From positions 124,001-188,000 of the forward strand of contig NZ_SUMD01000004.1 in the NCBI RefSeq assembly GCF_005049235.1: a stretch of 64,000 bases of DNA. Reading direction: 5' to 3'. Shown here in pieces: positions 43,293 to 51,865 of this stretch. Within the stretch, counting starts at the first letter, position 1. Each line of letters opens with the position of its first letter. The stretch comes from Rhodococcus oryzae. Its GTDB lineage: Bacteria > Actinomycetota > Actinomycetes > Mycobacteriales > Mycobacteriaceae. Both the position numbers and the translations under genes were made by a program. The notes beneath the pieces were generated by a model that was given only the letters and a program-made list of their open reading frames with translations, searched no databases and was not told where the DNA came from.

Positions 43293-44038
43293 CGTGCACC
43301 CCGGGGTAGCAGGAACTCCTTGAGCGACTTCGTCGCCGCGGTCAGCTTGTAGCGCTGGATCGCGCCTGCGGGGTCGACGCCCTTGGGGCACGCCACGCTG
43401 CACTCGCCGACCAGGGTGCAGGCCCACGCGCCCTCCGCTGAGGCCAGCACATCGCGCCGGTCCTCGGCGCCCTGGTCGCGGGAATCCAGGTTGTACCGCT
43501 GACCGAGTGCGATCGCCGCGGGGCCGAGGAAGGTGGGTTCGAGGGCGTACACCGGGCAGGCCGAGTAGCAGAGCATGCAGTTGATGCACATGCTGTACCG
43601 CTGATACGCCTCCATCTCCTCGGGCGTCTGCAGGTACTCGCCGTCCTCCGGCTCGTCCTCGTCCGCGCGGATCAGCCACGGCTTGACCTTGGGCAGCTTG
43701 GACATGAAGTCACTGATGTCGACGACGAGGTCGCGGATCACCGGAAAGTTCCGCATCGGCTCGACCCGGATCGAGCCGGGGGCGTAGTCGGTCAGGAACG
43801 TCGAACAGGCCAGCTTCGGCTCGCCGTTGACCGTCATGCCGCAGCTGCCACAGATCCCCATCCGGCAGGACCATCGGTAGGACAGCGTCCCGTCCAGCCG
43901 GTCCTTGATGTGGTTGAGTCCGTCGAGGATGGTCCACTCCTTACGCAGTGGGACCCGATAGCACTGCGGCGCGGGCGCGGACTCCTGCTCCGGCCGGTAC
44001 CGCGTGACCTCGACGGCGATGGTGTCCTGGTCGGCCAT
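43289..44038 (-). CDS. frdB: fumarate reductase iron-sulfur subunit
   Basis: 249 aa. N-terminal plant-type ferredoxin domain binds 2Fe-2S ([22 protein letters not shown]). C-terminal ferredoxin domain binds 4Fe-4S ([14 protein letters not shown]) and 3Fe-4S ([17 protein letters not shown]). Passes electrons from menaquinol at FrdCD to the flavin in FrdA. ATG is 3 bases after the frdA stop. Confidence 0.95.
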   Translation of the reverse strand: MADQDTIAVEVTRYRPEQESAPAPQCYRVPLRKEWTILDGLNHIKDRLDGTLSYRWSCRMGICGSCGMTVNGEPKLACSTFLTDYAPGSIRVEPMRNFPVIRDLVVDISDFMSKLPKVKPWLIRADEDEPEDGEYLQTPEEMEAYQRYSMCINCMLCYSACPVYALEPTFLGPAAIALGQRYNLDSRDQGAEDRRDVLASAEGAWACTLVGECSVACPKGVDPAGAIQRYKLTAATKSLKEFLLPRGAR

Positions 44039-44041
44039 TGC

Positions 44042-45799
44042 TCACCTCCCGTATATCCGTTGCCCCGGGGGCCAGCGGGTGATCGTCACCGGCAGGTAGG
44101 AGACCCGAGCCTCGCCATCCGGTTGCCGGTGGATCAGTGAATGAGCCAGGTATCTGTCGTCGTCGCGGTCCGGGAAGTCGGTGCGCTGGTGGGCGCCACG
44201 GGATTCCTCGCGCCGCAGCGCGCTGTCGACGATGCACTCGGCGACGTCCAACATCCCCGAGAGCTCGAGAGTGGCGATCAGCTCGGTGTTGAACGTCCGG
44301 CTGTGATCGTCGATGACGGCGGCCGCGTAGCGCTGCTTCAATTCCCGGATCCGATCGATCGCCGTGCGCAGGGTGCGCTCGTCCCGGTAGATGCCGGCGC
44401 CGGACTCCATCGCCTCCTGCATCCCGGTTCGGATGTCGGCGATCCGGTCCGGCCGGGGACCACCCGCGCCGTCGTGACGAGCGAGTTCGCGTTCGAGCCG
44501 ACGTTGCTCGTCGCGTCCCTGTGCCTCGATCGCCGCGGAGGGGCCGGAGACGGGAGTGGCCGCGGCATAGGTGGCGGCGGCCTGTCCGGCGCGGGCGCCG
44601 AAGACGAGCAGTTCCGGCAGGGAGTTCGAGCCGAGACGGTTGGCGCCGTTGATGCTGACGCAGGCGACCTCGCCCGCGGCGTACAGCCCGTCCAGATCGG
44701 TGGCTCCGTGCAGGTCGGTGTGGATCCCGCCCATCATGTAGTGCACGACCGGGCGTACCGGGACCAGCTCGTGGACCGGGTCGATGTTTTGGTAGCTCGC
44801 GCACAGTTCCCTGACGAACGGCAGTTTCGCGTCGATGACGTCGGCGCCGAGATGCCGCAGGTCCAGATGGACGATCGGTCCGTCGGGCGTGTCGATCGTC
44901 CTGCCCTTCTCCTGCTCGTGCACGAAGGCCTGGGAGAGCCGGTCCCGTGGCCCCAACTCCATGCTGCGCAAGACCGGGCCCGGGGTGGGTGTGCCGAGGT
45001 CGTAGTCCTGGAGGTAGCGGTACCCGTCCTTGTTGATCAGCCAGCCGCCCTCGGCCCGCGCGGCCTCGGTGATGAGGATGCCGGTGAACGGCAGTCCGGT
45101 CGGGTGGTACTGGACGAACTCCATGTCCTTCAGGCCGGCCCCGGCCCGGTAGGCCAGGGCCATCCCGTCGCCGGTCTTGATGGTGGCGTTGGTGGTGAAC
45201 GGGAACACCCTGCCGCAACCGCCGGTGCAGACGATGACGGCGTCGGCGACGATCGTCTCGATCCGGCCGGTGGACAGCTCGATGGCCACCACGCCCCGCA
45301 CCCGCCCGTCGTCGACGAGCAGCGTGGTGGCGAACCACTCGTCGTAGCGCACGATGTCCGGATAGGACAGCGCCTTCTGGAAGAGGGTGTGCAGCAGGTG
45401 GAATCCGGTCTTGTCGGCGGCGAACCAGGTGCGCTTCTTCTTCATCCCGCCGAACGCGCGCACGGCGATGTGCCCGTCCGGTTGCCTGCTCCACGGGCAG
45501 CCCCAGTGCTCCAGGCGGAGCAGCTCCTTCGGTGCTTCGTCGATGAATGCCTCGACGGCGTCCTGGTCGCAGAGCCAGTCACTGCCGGACACGGTGTCGT
45601 AGGCGTGCTCGTCGAGGGAGTCATCCGGGGCGATGACCGCGGCGGCGCCGCCCTCCGCGGAGACGGTGTGGCTGCGCATCGGGTAGACCTTCGACACGAT
45701 CGCAACGCTGCGGTTCGGGTCGGATTCCGCGATCGAGATGGCCGCACGCAGTCCGGCGCCCCCGCCGCCGACGATGACGACAGAGTGGAATGCGGTCAT
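44042..45799 (-). CDS. frdA: fumarate reductase flavoprotein subunit
   Basis: 585 aa. FAD-binding N-terminus ([20 protein letters not shown]); covalent-FAD His44 in [15 protein letters not shown]. Further landmarks: [59 protein letters not shown] and [20 protein letters not shown]. The C-terminus carries the catalytic-domain Arg residues. Reduces fumarate to succinate; the reverse is possible. Preceded by a 77-codon gene with a 5-base start-to-stop gap. The operon reads small protein-frdA-B-C-D. Confidence 0.95.
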   Translation of the reverse strand: MTAFHSVVIVGGGGAGLRAAISIAESDPNRSVAIVSKVYPMRSHTVSAEGGAAAVIAPDDSLDEHAYDTVSGSDWLCDQDAVEAFIDEAPKELLRLEHWGCPWSRQPDGHIAVRAFGGMKKKRTWFAADKTGFHLLHTLFQKALSYPDIVRYDEWFATTLLVDDGRVRGVVAIELSTGRIETIVADAVIVCTGGCGRVFPFTTNATIKTGDGMALAYRAGAGLKDMEFVQYHPTGLPFTGILITEAARAEGGWLINKDGYRYLQDYDLGTPTPGPVLRSMELGPRDRLSQAFVHEQEKGRTIDTPDGPIVHLDLRHLGADVIDAKLPFVRELCASYQNIDPVHELVPVRPVVHYMMGGIHTDLHGATDLDGLYAAGEVACVSINGANRLGSNSLPELLVFGARAGQAAATYAAATPVSGPSAAIEAQGRDEQRRLERELARHDGAGGPRPDRIADIRTGMQEAMESGAGIYRDERTLRTAIDRIRELKQRYAAAVIDDHSRTFNTELIATLELSGMLDVAECIVDSALRREESRGAHQRTDFPDRDDDRYLAHSLIHRQPDGEARVSYLPVTITRWPPGQRIYGR

Positions 45800-45802
45800 C
45801 GC

Positions 45803-46036
45803 TCAGGCCTCGTGGTTGCCGCTGTGCTCATCCGCCAGGACCTTGCCGTCGTGCCGAATCGTCTTGATGCGCACGGATCCGTCGTGGTACTCGTGGCGGA
45901 TCACGCGGCACCCGCACGCGTAGACGCGGTCGTCGATGAGCAGGCCCGCGTCGTCGTTTTCCTGGTGGCGTCGCCCGTCCACGACGTGCCCGCACGGAGC
46001 CAGCTCCGCGGTGAAGGGTGAACTGGTGCTGATCAT
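45803..46036 (-). CDS. small Cys/His protein heading the frd operon, unknown function
   Basis: 77 aa. The ATG at 46036 has a near-perfect AAGGAGGTG 5 bases upstream; the open frame beyond it is unsupported. Three Cys and several His occur in two places: ELAPCGHVVDGRRHQENDD and RVYACGCRVIRHEYHDGSVR, which could form a metal or cluster site. Ends ADEHSGNHEA. It lies 3 bases before frdA and has the operon's best ribosome-binding site, so it should be made in step with the reductase. I recognise no family; a role in Frd maturation or redox sensing is only an inference from position and Cys content. Confidence 0.7.
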   Translation of the reverse strand: MISTSSPFTAELAPCGHVVDGRRHQENDDAGLLIDDRVYACGCRVIRHEYHDGSVRIKTIRHDGKVLADEHSGNHEA

Positions 46037-46120
46037 CGCCCACCTCCTTGTCTGGCGGGTGGCCACACCGACGATCGGTCTCCTCGGCCGGACAGGCGGG
46101 GCCAGGCGCCATGCGCGCCA

Positions 46121-46136
46121 TGTGATCCATCTCACA
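46121..46136. promoter_or_regulatory. CRP/GlxR-type operator between frd and adh
   Basis: TGTGATCCATCTCACA is an exact TGTGA-N6-TCACA palindrome, the CRP (Rv3676) and GlxR consensus. Its centre lies 92-93 bases from both divergent starts (46036 and 46221). TAAGTT at 46183-46188 could be the -10 for adh, placing the site in the upstream activating range. Confidence 0.85.
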
Positions 46137-46220
46137 TCGGACGATACGCTCATTCGGCTGGGGTTGATCCCGTGCGGACCAGTAAGTTAACGGCAGTTCG
46201 CAATCCTGTGGAGGTGGGGA

Positions 46221-47321
46221 GTGGTGCTTGGATGCCGGGCCGCGGTGCTGTCCGGATACGGCGAGCCCACCCGGATCCGCGACATCCAGACCGACTCGCT
46301 GAGGGATCGGGAGATCCTGGTGCGGATGGTCGGTGTCGGCATCTGTCACACCGATCTGACGGCGGCCGCGGGCAGGATTCCCTTTCCGCTGCCCGCCGTA
46401 CTCGGGCACGAGGGATCGGGTGTGGTGGAGTCGATCGGCCCGGGGGTCGAGGCGCTGAGCCCCGGCGATCACGTCGTCCTGAGCTTCGCGTCGTGTCGGA
46501 ACTGCCGGAACTGCGACGGTGGCCATCCGGCGTACTGTGCGGATTTCGCCGCGCTCAACTACTCGGGGTACCGGCCGGACGGCAGCACCACGCTGCGGTC
46601 CGGGGCCGAGGACGTGCACGGCGGGTGGTTCGGTCAGTCCTCCTTCGCGACACACGCCGTGGTGGGCGAAGCGGGTGCGGTCAAGGTCGCGGACGACCTC
46701 CCGCTGGCGTTGCTGGGGCCCCTCGGCTGCGGCATCCAGACCGGCGCGGGCGCGCTCATGCGGGTGTTGCGACCCCAACCGGGCGCCTCGGTCATCGTCT
46801 TCGGCGCGGGCGCGGTCGGACTGGGGTCGGTCCTGGCGGCCGCCGCCATCGGATGCGCGACCGTCATCGTGGTCGATCCGCTGCCCGCCCGCCGGGCACT
46901 GGCCCTCACGCTCGGCGCCACCGCGGCGCTGGACAGCGCGGACCCCGGGCTCGGGCGCGAGCTGCGCAGACTGACCGGTGGCGGCGCGGACCACAGCGTG
47001 GACACCGTCAGCAGTGAGGAGGTCCTGAACCTGGCGGTTGCCGCGCTGCGTTCGCCGGGCAGTTGCGCGACCGTGGGCCTGCGAGGTCGACGCAACCCGG
47101 TGCTTCTCGACCAGTCGAGCCTGTTGATGGGCCGCAGCGTGACCGGTGTGATCGAGGGCGACGTCGACCCGCGGACGTTCATTCCCGAGCTCATCGATCT
47201 CTGGCGGGCCGGGCGCTTCCCGTTCGAGGAGATGATCACGATCTTCCCGTTCGAGGAGATCGAGACGGCTCTTGCGGCGGCGGCGAGCGGGGCCGTCGTC
47301 AAGCCGGTGCTCACGTTCTGA
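46221..47321 (+). CDS. zinc-dependent alcohol dehydrogenase (aryl-alcohol type)
   Basis: 366 aa medium-chain dehydrogenase. Catalytic zinc ligands in GICHTDLT and GHEGSG; the full structural-zinc set in SCRNCRNCDGGHPAYC; Rossmann motif VIVFGAGAVGLGSVLAAA with Asp after it (VIVVDPLPA), implying NAD. Similar to the benzyl-alcohol dehydrogenase (XylB) group, including the late SFATHAVV and FPFEEMITIFPFEEIETAL. GTG start with GAGGTGGGG upstream. Divergent from the frd operon across the CRP-type site, so both may answer to the same signal. Confidence 0.9.
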   Translation: MVLGCRAAVLSGYGEPTRIRDIQTDSLRDREILVRMVGVGICHTDLTAAAGRIPFPLPAVLGHEGSGVVESIGPGVEALSPGDHVVLSFASCRNCRNCDGGHPAYCADFAALNYSGYRPDGSTTLRSGAEDVHGGWFGQSSFATHAVVGEAGAVKVADDLPLALLGPLGCGIQTGAGALMRVLRPQPGASVIVFGAGAVGLGSVLAAAAIGCATVIVVDPLPARRALALTLGATAALDSADPGLGRELRRLTGGGADHSVDTVSSEEVLNLAVAALRSPGSCATVGLRGRRNPVLLDQSSLLMGRSVTGVIEGDVDPRTFIPELIDLWRAGRFPFEEMITIFPFEEIETALAAAASGAVVKPVLTF

Positions 47322-47367
47322 ACTACCGCAGTCATCCGACCGATTCACCCGAGGACAGGAAGAGGCC

Positions 47368-47835
47368 GTGGCCGACGCACAGAGATTCAGGGAGCTGCTC
47401 GAGAGTGAAGGGCCCGTCGATCCGCGTGATCTCGATGGCATCTGGGCGGCGCTGCCGACCGTGCGCATCGAGGAGCTCGAGGGCAGGTGGCGGGGCAGCG
47501 GCTTCGAGACGGGTCATCGCACGGCCCGGCTGCTGGCCGGGTCCGGGTGGTACGGCAAGAACTTCGGAACGCGATTCGATGTACAGCCGATGCTGTGCCG
47601 TGGGCCGGACGGCGAGCTCTACTCCGATGTGGCGGCGGGCAAGGGGGAGGCGAGCCTGTGGATGGTGGAGTTCAGGGGCGAGTGCACCGCGACGATGGTC
47701 TATGACGGGATGCCGGTGTTCGACCACTTCAAGCGGGTCGACGATCGGACCCTGATGGGCATCATGAACGGCAAGGACGTGCTCGACGGCGGCGAGCACT
47801 TCTACTTCGCCCTGGTCAAGGACGAGACCGGCTAG
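47368..47835 (+). CDS. DUF4334 / GXWXG domain protein
   Basis: 155 aa. The GXWXG motif appears as LEGRWRGSGFETGHR at about residue 38, and the second half (FRGECTATMVYDGMPVFDHF, RVDDRTLMGIMNGKDV) is the DUF4334 domain that usually accompanies it. Small soluble protein, no signal or helix. Domain function unknown. Start GTG at 47368 after AGGAAGAGG, 46 bases downstream of adh and on the same strand, so probably co-transcribed. Its stop overlaps the convergent ku stop by two bases. Confidence 0.85.
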   Translation: MADAQRFRELLESEGPVDPRDLDGIWAALPTVRIEELEGRWRGSGFETGHRTARLLAGSGWYGKNFGTRFDVQPMLCRGPDGELYSDVAAGKGEASLWMVEFRGECTATMVYDGMPVFDHFKRVDDRTLMGIMNGKDVLDGGEHFYFALVKDETG

Positions 47836-48713
47836 CCGGTCTTCCGTGCGGGTGATTTCTTTGCGGGTGCCTTCTTGGCCGCGGACTTCTTCGCGGGCGC
47901 GGCCTTCGTGGACGCCTCGCCGGATTTCCCCGACTTCGCCGCATCGACGCTGCGCTGCAGCGCGGCGACCAGGTCCACGACCTCCGCGTCCTCCTTGTGC
48001 GCGGCGACCTCCTCCGGCGGGGTGACCTTCTTGCCGCCGTTCTTGATCGCCTCGTCGAGCATCTTCTGCAGCTGGATCTGGTACTCGTCGGTGTACGACT
48101 CGGGCTCGAAGTCCTCGGACATCGACTCCACCAACGACTTTGCCATCGTCAGTTCCTTGTCGCTCGGAGCGGCCGCCTTGTCGAGGGTCTCGAACTCCGC
48201 GGCCCGCACCTCGTCGGGCCAGAGCAGTGTCTGGATGACCAGCACGCCCTCGCGCACCCGCAGTGCGGCGAGCCGGGTGCGCTGTCGCAGCGTGAAGTGC
48301 ACCAGAGCGGTGCGGTCGCTCTCGGTCAGCGTGGACGCGAGCAGCTGGTAGGCCTTGGGGGACGCGGAGTCCGGCTCGAGGTAGTAGCTCTTCTCGAACA
48401 GGATCGGGTCGATCTGCTCGGACGGTACGAACTGCAGGACCGGGATCTCGTGTTTCTCGGCGGCGGGCAGCTCGTCGAAGTCCTCGTCCGTGAGGATCAC
48501 CTGCGTCCCGTCCTCGGACGAATACGCCTTGTCGATGTCGGCGAACTGGATGGTCTTGCCGCATTCCTGGCAGACACGGTTGTATTTGATGCGGCCGCCA
48601 TCGGCGCCGTGGACCTGGTGGAACTTGATGTCATGGTCCTCGGTCGCGGTGTAGACCTTCACCGGGACGTTCACGAGCCCGAACGCGATGGAGCCTTTCC
48701 AAATAGACCGCAT
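47832..48713 (-). CDS. ku: DNA end-binding protein Ku
   Basis: 293 aa bacterial Ku, a homodimeric ring that binds broken DNA ends and recruits LigD. N-terminus MRSIWKGSIAFGLVNVPVKV is diagnostic; RVCQECGKTIQFADIDK and KSYYLEPD follow. The C-terminal tail (about 262-293) is Lys/Ala/Pro-rich (KKSAAKKAPAKKSPARKTG), the extended DNA-binding tail of some actinobacterial Kus. Start at 48713 rather than the upstream ATG. Divergent from ligD by 49-64 bases, forming an end-joining module. Confidence 0.96.
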   Translation of the reverse strand: MRSIWKGSIAFGLVNVPVKVYTATEDHDIKFHQVHGADGGRIKYNRVCQECGKTIQFADIDKAYSSEDGTQVILTDEDFDELPAAEKHEIPVLQFVPSEQIDPILFEKSYYLEPDSASPKAYQLLASTLTESDRTALVHFTLRQRTRLAALRVREGVLVIQTLLWPDEVRAAEFETLDKAAAPSDKELTMAKSLVESMSEDFEPESYTDEYQIQLQKMLDEAIKNGGKKVTPPEEVAAHKEDAEVVDLVAALQRSVDAAKSGKSGEASTKAAPAKKSAAKKAPAKKSPARKTG

Positions 48714-48777
48714 GAAACCATGATGGTGCACAGGACGGGATCAGGCCAGGCAGTACCCGAAAATGGGTGGGCAGAGC

Positions 48778-50682
48778 ATGAGTCACAACACCGCGGTGAT
48801 GGTGGAGGGCAGGCGCCTGTCCCTGACCAATCTGGACAAGGTTCTCTACCCCGAGACGGGGACCACCAAGGCGGAGGTCCTGCAGTATTTCACCGCGGTC
48901 GGGCCGCTGATGGTGCCGCTGCTCGCCGGTCGACCGGTCACGAGAAAGCGCTGGCCGGACGGCACGTCCGCGACCCCGTTCTTCCAGAAGAACGTCGACG
49001 TGTCGACGCCGGACTGGGTGGATCGCCGGACCATGACCCACTCGTCGAAGACCATCACCTACCCGATCGTCGACGACCTGGCGGCGCTGGTGTACTTCGC
49101 TCAGGCGGGCTCGCTCGAGTTTCATGTGCCGCAATGGAGATTCGGCGCGGGTGGCGTGCCGATGGACCCGGACCGCCTGGTGATCGACCTTGACCCTGGG
49201 CCGGGCGTCACGCTGGACGAGTGCGCCGAGGTGGCCCTGCGGGTTCGTGATCGGCTAGCGGACAGCGGTCTGGGTGCGCTGCCGGTGACCAGTGGCAGCA
49301 AGGGGATTCACCTGTATGCCGGGATCGGGGAGGGCTGGACGGCGGCGCGGTGCGTGGAGTTCGCGAAGAAGATCGCGGTCGAACTCGAACGGGAGACGCC
49401 GAAGTCGGTGATCTCCAAGATGACCCGGGCTGAGCGTGCCGGCAGGGTGTTCGTGGACTGGAGCCAGAACTCGGCGTCGAAGACGACGGTGTCGCCGTAC
49501 TCGCTCCGCGGCACCGCGATCCCGAACGTGGCCGCCCCGCGGACCTGGGACGAGCTGACACGGCCGGGACTGCGCCAGTTGGACTTCCGCGAGGTCCTCG
49601 ACCGGATGGCCGCGGGGGGTGAGCAGCCGGGGATCCCGCCGGCCCCGGAGCCCGAGCGCGCAGGCTCCTCACGGCGATCGCGCGCCGCCGCGGGCGATCT
49701 GGCTCCGATGCTGGCGTCGGCGGTGACCGTGGAGGACTTCGCGTCCAGGGCCGACCCCGAGGTGTGGGCCCTGGAGCCGAAGCTGGACGGTATTCGCGCC
49801 CTGGTGCATTTCGATCACGACGTTGACAGCGGCGTGTCCACGGTCCGGCTGGTCAGCCGCAGTGGATCGGACCTCACGCCGGGCTATCCGGAGTTGCTGG
49901 CGGTTCCGGAAGGCTTGCATGGTCATTCGGGCGTGGTGGACGGGGAGATCGTGGTCCTCGGCGACGACGGCGCCCCGAGCTTCGGGCGGCTGCAGCAGCG
50001 GATGGGCCTGACGAAGCCGCGCGATGTGCGGGCGGCTGCGGAGAAGAACCCGGTGCTGTTGGAGATCTTCGACGTCCTGCAGCTCGACGGGACGTCTCTG
50101 CGCGCCAAGGTCTACCGGGACCGGCGCAGGGTGCTCGACGCGATACGCCTGGACGAGGACGAGCCCTGGCGGGTGCTCCCGCTGGCGCCCGCGGACCTGG
50201 GTGAGGCGCTCGAGTCCAGTCGAACCGCCCGCATGGAGGGGCTGGTCGCCAAGCGCTGGGACTCGACCTACCGGGCGGGCCGGTCCGCGTCCTGGCTCAA
50301 GCTCAAGCATTTCCTGGACCTCGAGGTGGTGGTGGGTGGCTGGCAGCAGGGGGAGGGCCGTCGGTCCGGGGGCATCGGATCCCTGCTGCTCGGGGTGCCG
50401 GAGCGCGCCGGTGGCCTCCGGTACGTCGGCAAGGTAGGGACCGGTTTCAGCGATGCCGCTCTGACGCGGCTGGCCGGCCTGTTGGCGGACGCATCCGCGG
50501 ACAGCTCGCCGTTCGGCGACGCGGTTCCCGCGGTGGATGCTCGCGCCGCCCACTGGGTGCGTCCGGAAATCGTTGGGGAGGTGCGGTACTCCGAGCTGAC
50601 CGGTGACGGGAGGCTACGCCACCCGAGCTGGCGCGGGCTCCGTCCAGACAAGAGTCCGGATCAGGTCGCGGGCCTGGGGTGA
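48778..50682 (+). CDS. ligD: LigD: polymerase-ligase fusion without nuclease domain
   Basis: 634 aa (639 from the ATG at 48763). N-terminal primase-type polymerase domain (about 1-280) with metal Asp pair in LVIDLDPGPGV, then VTSGSKGIHLYAG and third Asp in RVFVDWSQNSASKTT. C-terminal ATP-dependent ligase domain (about 300-634) with adenylated Lys335 in LEPKLDGIRAL, VVDGEIVVL and MEGLVAKRWDSTY. The 3'-phosphoesterase/nuclease domain that sits between them in M. tuberculosis LigD (759 aa) is missing; only a short Arg/Ala/Pro linker joins the two. Repairs double-strand breaks with Ku. Confidence 0.95.
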   Translation: MSHNTAVMVEGRRLSLTNLDKVLYPETGTTKAEVLQYFTAVGPLMVPLLAGRPVTRKRWPDGTSATPFFQKNVDVSTPDWVDRRTMTHSSKTITYPIVDDLAALVYFAQAGSLEFHVPQWRFGAGGVPMDPDRLVIDLDPGPGVTLDECAEVALRVRDRLADSGLGALPVTSGSKGIHLYAGIGEGWTAARCVEFAKKIAVELERETPKSVISKMTRAERAGRVFVDWSQNSASKTTVSPYSLRGTAIPNVAAPRTWDELTRPGLRQLDFREVLDRMAAGGEQPGIPPAPEPERAGSSRRSRAAAGDLAPMLASAVTVEDFASRADPEVWALEPKLDGIRALVHFDHDVDSGVSTVRLVSRSGSDLTPGYPELLAVPEGLHGHSGVVDGEIVVLGDDGAPSFGRLQQRMGLTKPRDVRAAAEKNPVLLEIFDVLQLDGTSLRAKVYRDRRRVLDAIRLDEDEPWRVLPLAPADLGEALESSRTARMEGLVAKRWDSTYRAGRSASWLKLKHFLDLEVVVGGWQQGEGRRSGGIGSLLLGVPERAGGLRYVGKVGTGFSDAALTRLAGLLADASADSSPFGDAVPAVDARAAHWVRPEIVGEVRYSELTGDGRLRHPSWRGLRPDKSPDQVAGLG

Positions 50683-50706
50683 GGCCGACTGAACGGACGG
50701 ACCGAT

Positions 50707-50718
50707 TGGTCTAGACCT
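50707..50718 (+). promoter_or_regulatory. DasR-like operator, copy 1
   Basis: TGGTCTAGACCT in the context ATTGGTCTAGACCTTATTG. It resembles the GntR/HutC-family DasR element, TGGTCTAGACCA. Lies 93 bases before the phosphodiesterase start. Confidence 0.6.
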
Positions 50719-50770
50719 TATTGAACGCGCGATGAACAGTCGGGATACGCGGTGCCATTCGGTGCGCAAT

Positions 50771-50782
50771 TGGTCTAGTCCT
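50771..50782 (+). promoter_or_regulatory. DasR-like operator, copy 2
   Basis: TGGTCTAGTCCT in the context ATTGGTCTAGTCCTATTG: a near-direct repeat of copy 1, 64 bases on and just before the GTG start of the phosphodiesterase gene. Confidence 0.6.
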
Positions 50783-50799
50783 ATTGCATTCTCGTCGGC

Positions 50800-51741
50800 G
50801 TGACCACGAAGCGCACCCGCACCCTGACCGCACTGTCCATCGCGATTGCCGGCGCAGTCTCCGCCGGAACAGCAACCGCCGCAACGCCTCCGGCCGCAAC
50901 CGCGTCTGACGGTCCCGCGAAGATCGTCGTCATCGGACTCGACGGGACGATGCTCGACCACATCAAGCGCGCCAACACCCCGAACCTGCACCGGCTGATG
51001 GCGGAGGGGACTACCGGGTCCTCCTCGATCCTCGGCCACCCCACCATCTCCGCGCCGTCCTGGTCCACCATCCTGACCGGTGTCTGGAACACCGAGCACG
51101 GTGTCCAGGACAACTCCTTCGCCGGTGCCCGGTACGACCGGTACCCCAGTGCGTTCACCCAGATCGAGAACGCGGACCCCGCGCTGCGCACTGTGGCGAT
51201 CTCGACGTGGGACGGCATCGCCACCGTCGCGGGCAGCGGCTCGCCGAAGGCCGACGTCGTCACCACCACGCCGAACGCGGGCAGCGAGGGCGCGACCGAC
51301 ACGGCGACCGCCACCGCGGTGGCAAGCGAGATCGCAGCGTCAGGACCCGATTTCGTCTTCACCCAGCTGGACCAGGTGGACGGGGCCGGGCATTGGACCG
51401 GCACCCTCGGCCCCGCGTACAACCAGGCAGTGGAAGCGGTCGACGTCGAGGTCGGCAGGATCGTCGCGGCGGTGGACCGGCGTCAGCGCGACGCCGGCGA
51501 GCGGTGGACCGTGCTGGTCACCGCCGACCACGGTCACCTGCTGTTCGGCGGGCACGGCGGTCAAACCCCCGACGAGACCTCGACTTTCGTGATCGCGCGC
51601 GGCGATGGATACCAGGCGGGCGGCATCGACAACGGCTACACGATCACCGATATCACCCCGACCGTGTTGGAGACCCTCGGCGTGCCGCGCCCGGCGAACC
51701 TCGACGGCAAGCCGTTGGCGAAGAGCGTTCCCGTGGCGTGA
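50800..51741 (+). CDS. secreted alkaline-phosphatase-superfamily phosphodiesterase
   Basis: 313 aa, GTG start. Sec signal (about 1-29, ending GTATAA). The mature part is of the nucleotide pyrophosphatase/phosphodiesterase type: metal-binding Asp in KIVVIGLDGTMLDH, the nucleophile loop HPTISAPSWSTILTGV then EHGVQDN, a second metal set in FTQLDQVDGAGHWTGTLG, and LVTADHGHLLFGGHGG. The nucleophile would be a Ser/Thr in SAPSWST. Exported esterase for phosphodiester or phosphate scavenging is inferred. Two DasR-like sites precede it. It belongs to no obvious operon. Confidence 0.9.
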   Translation: MTTKRTRTLTALSIAIAGAVSAGTATAATPPAATASDGPAKIVVIGLDGTMLDHIKRANTPNLHRLMAEGTTGSSSILGHPTISAPSWSTILTGVWNTEHGVQDNSFAGARYDRYPSAFTQIENADPALRTVAISTWDGIATVAGSGSPKADVVTTTPNAGSEGATDTATATAVASEIAASGPDFVFTQLDQVDGAGHWTGTLGPAYNQAVEAVDVEVGRIVAAVDRRQRDAGERWTVLVTADHGHLLFGGHGGQTPDETSTFVIARGDGYQAGGIDNGYTITDITPTVLETLGVPRPANLDGKPLAKSVPVA

Positions 51742-51865
51742 CCGTTCGCTGGATCGGGTGCGCAGACGGCCGTGGAAGTCGGCGTGTCGGTGCGGGTTGC
51801 TAGTTTTGTGTGGGCGGCTCCGATCGGGCACTGCTCGACGGTTCCTCCGAAAGGTGTTCTCTCAC

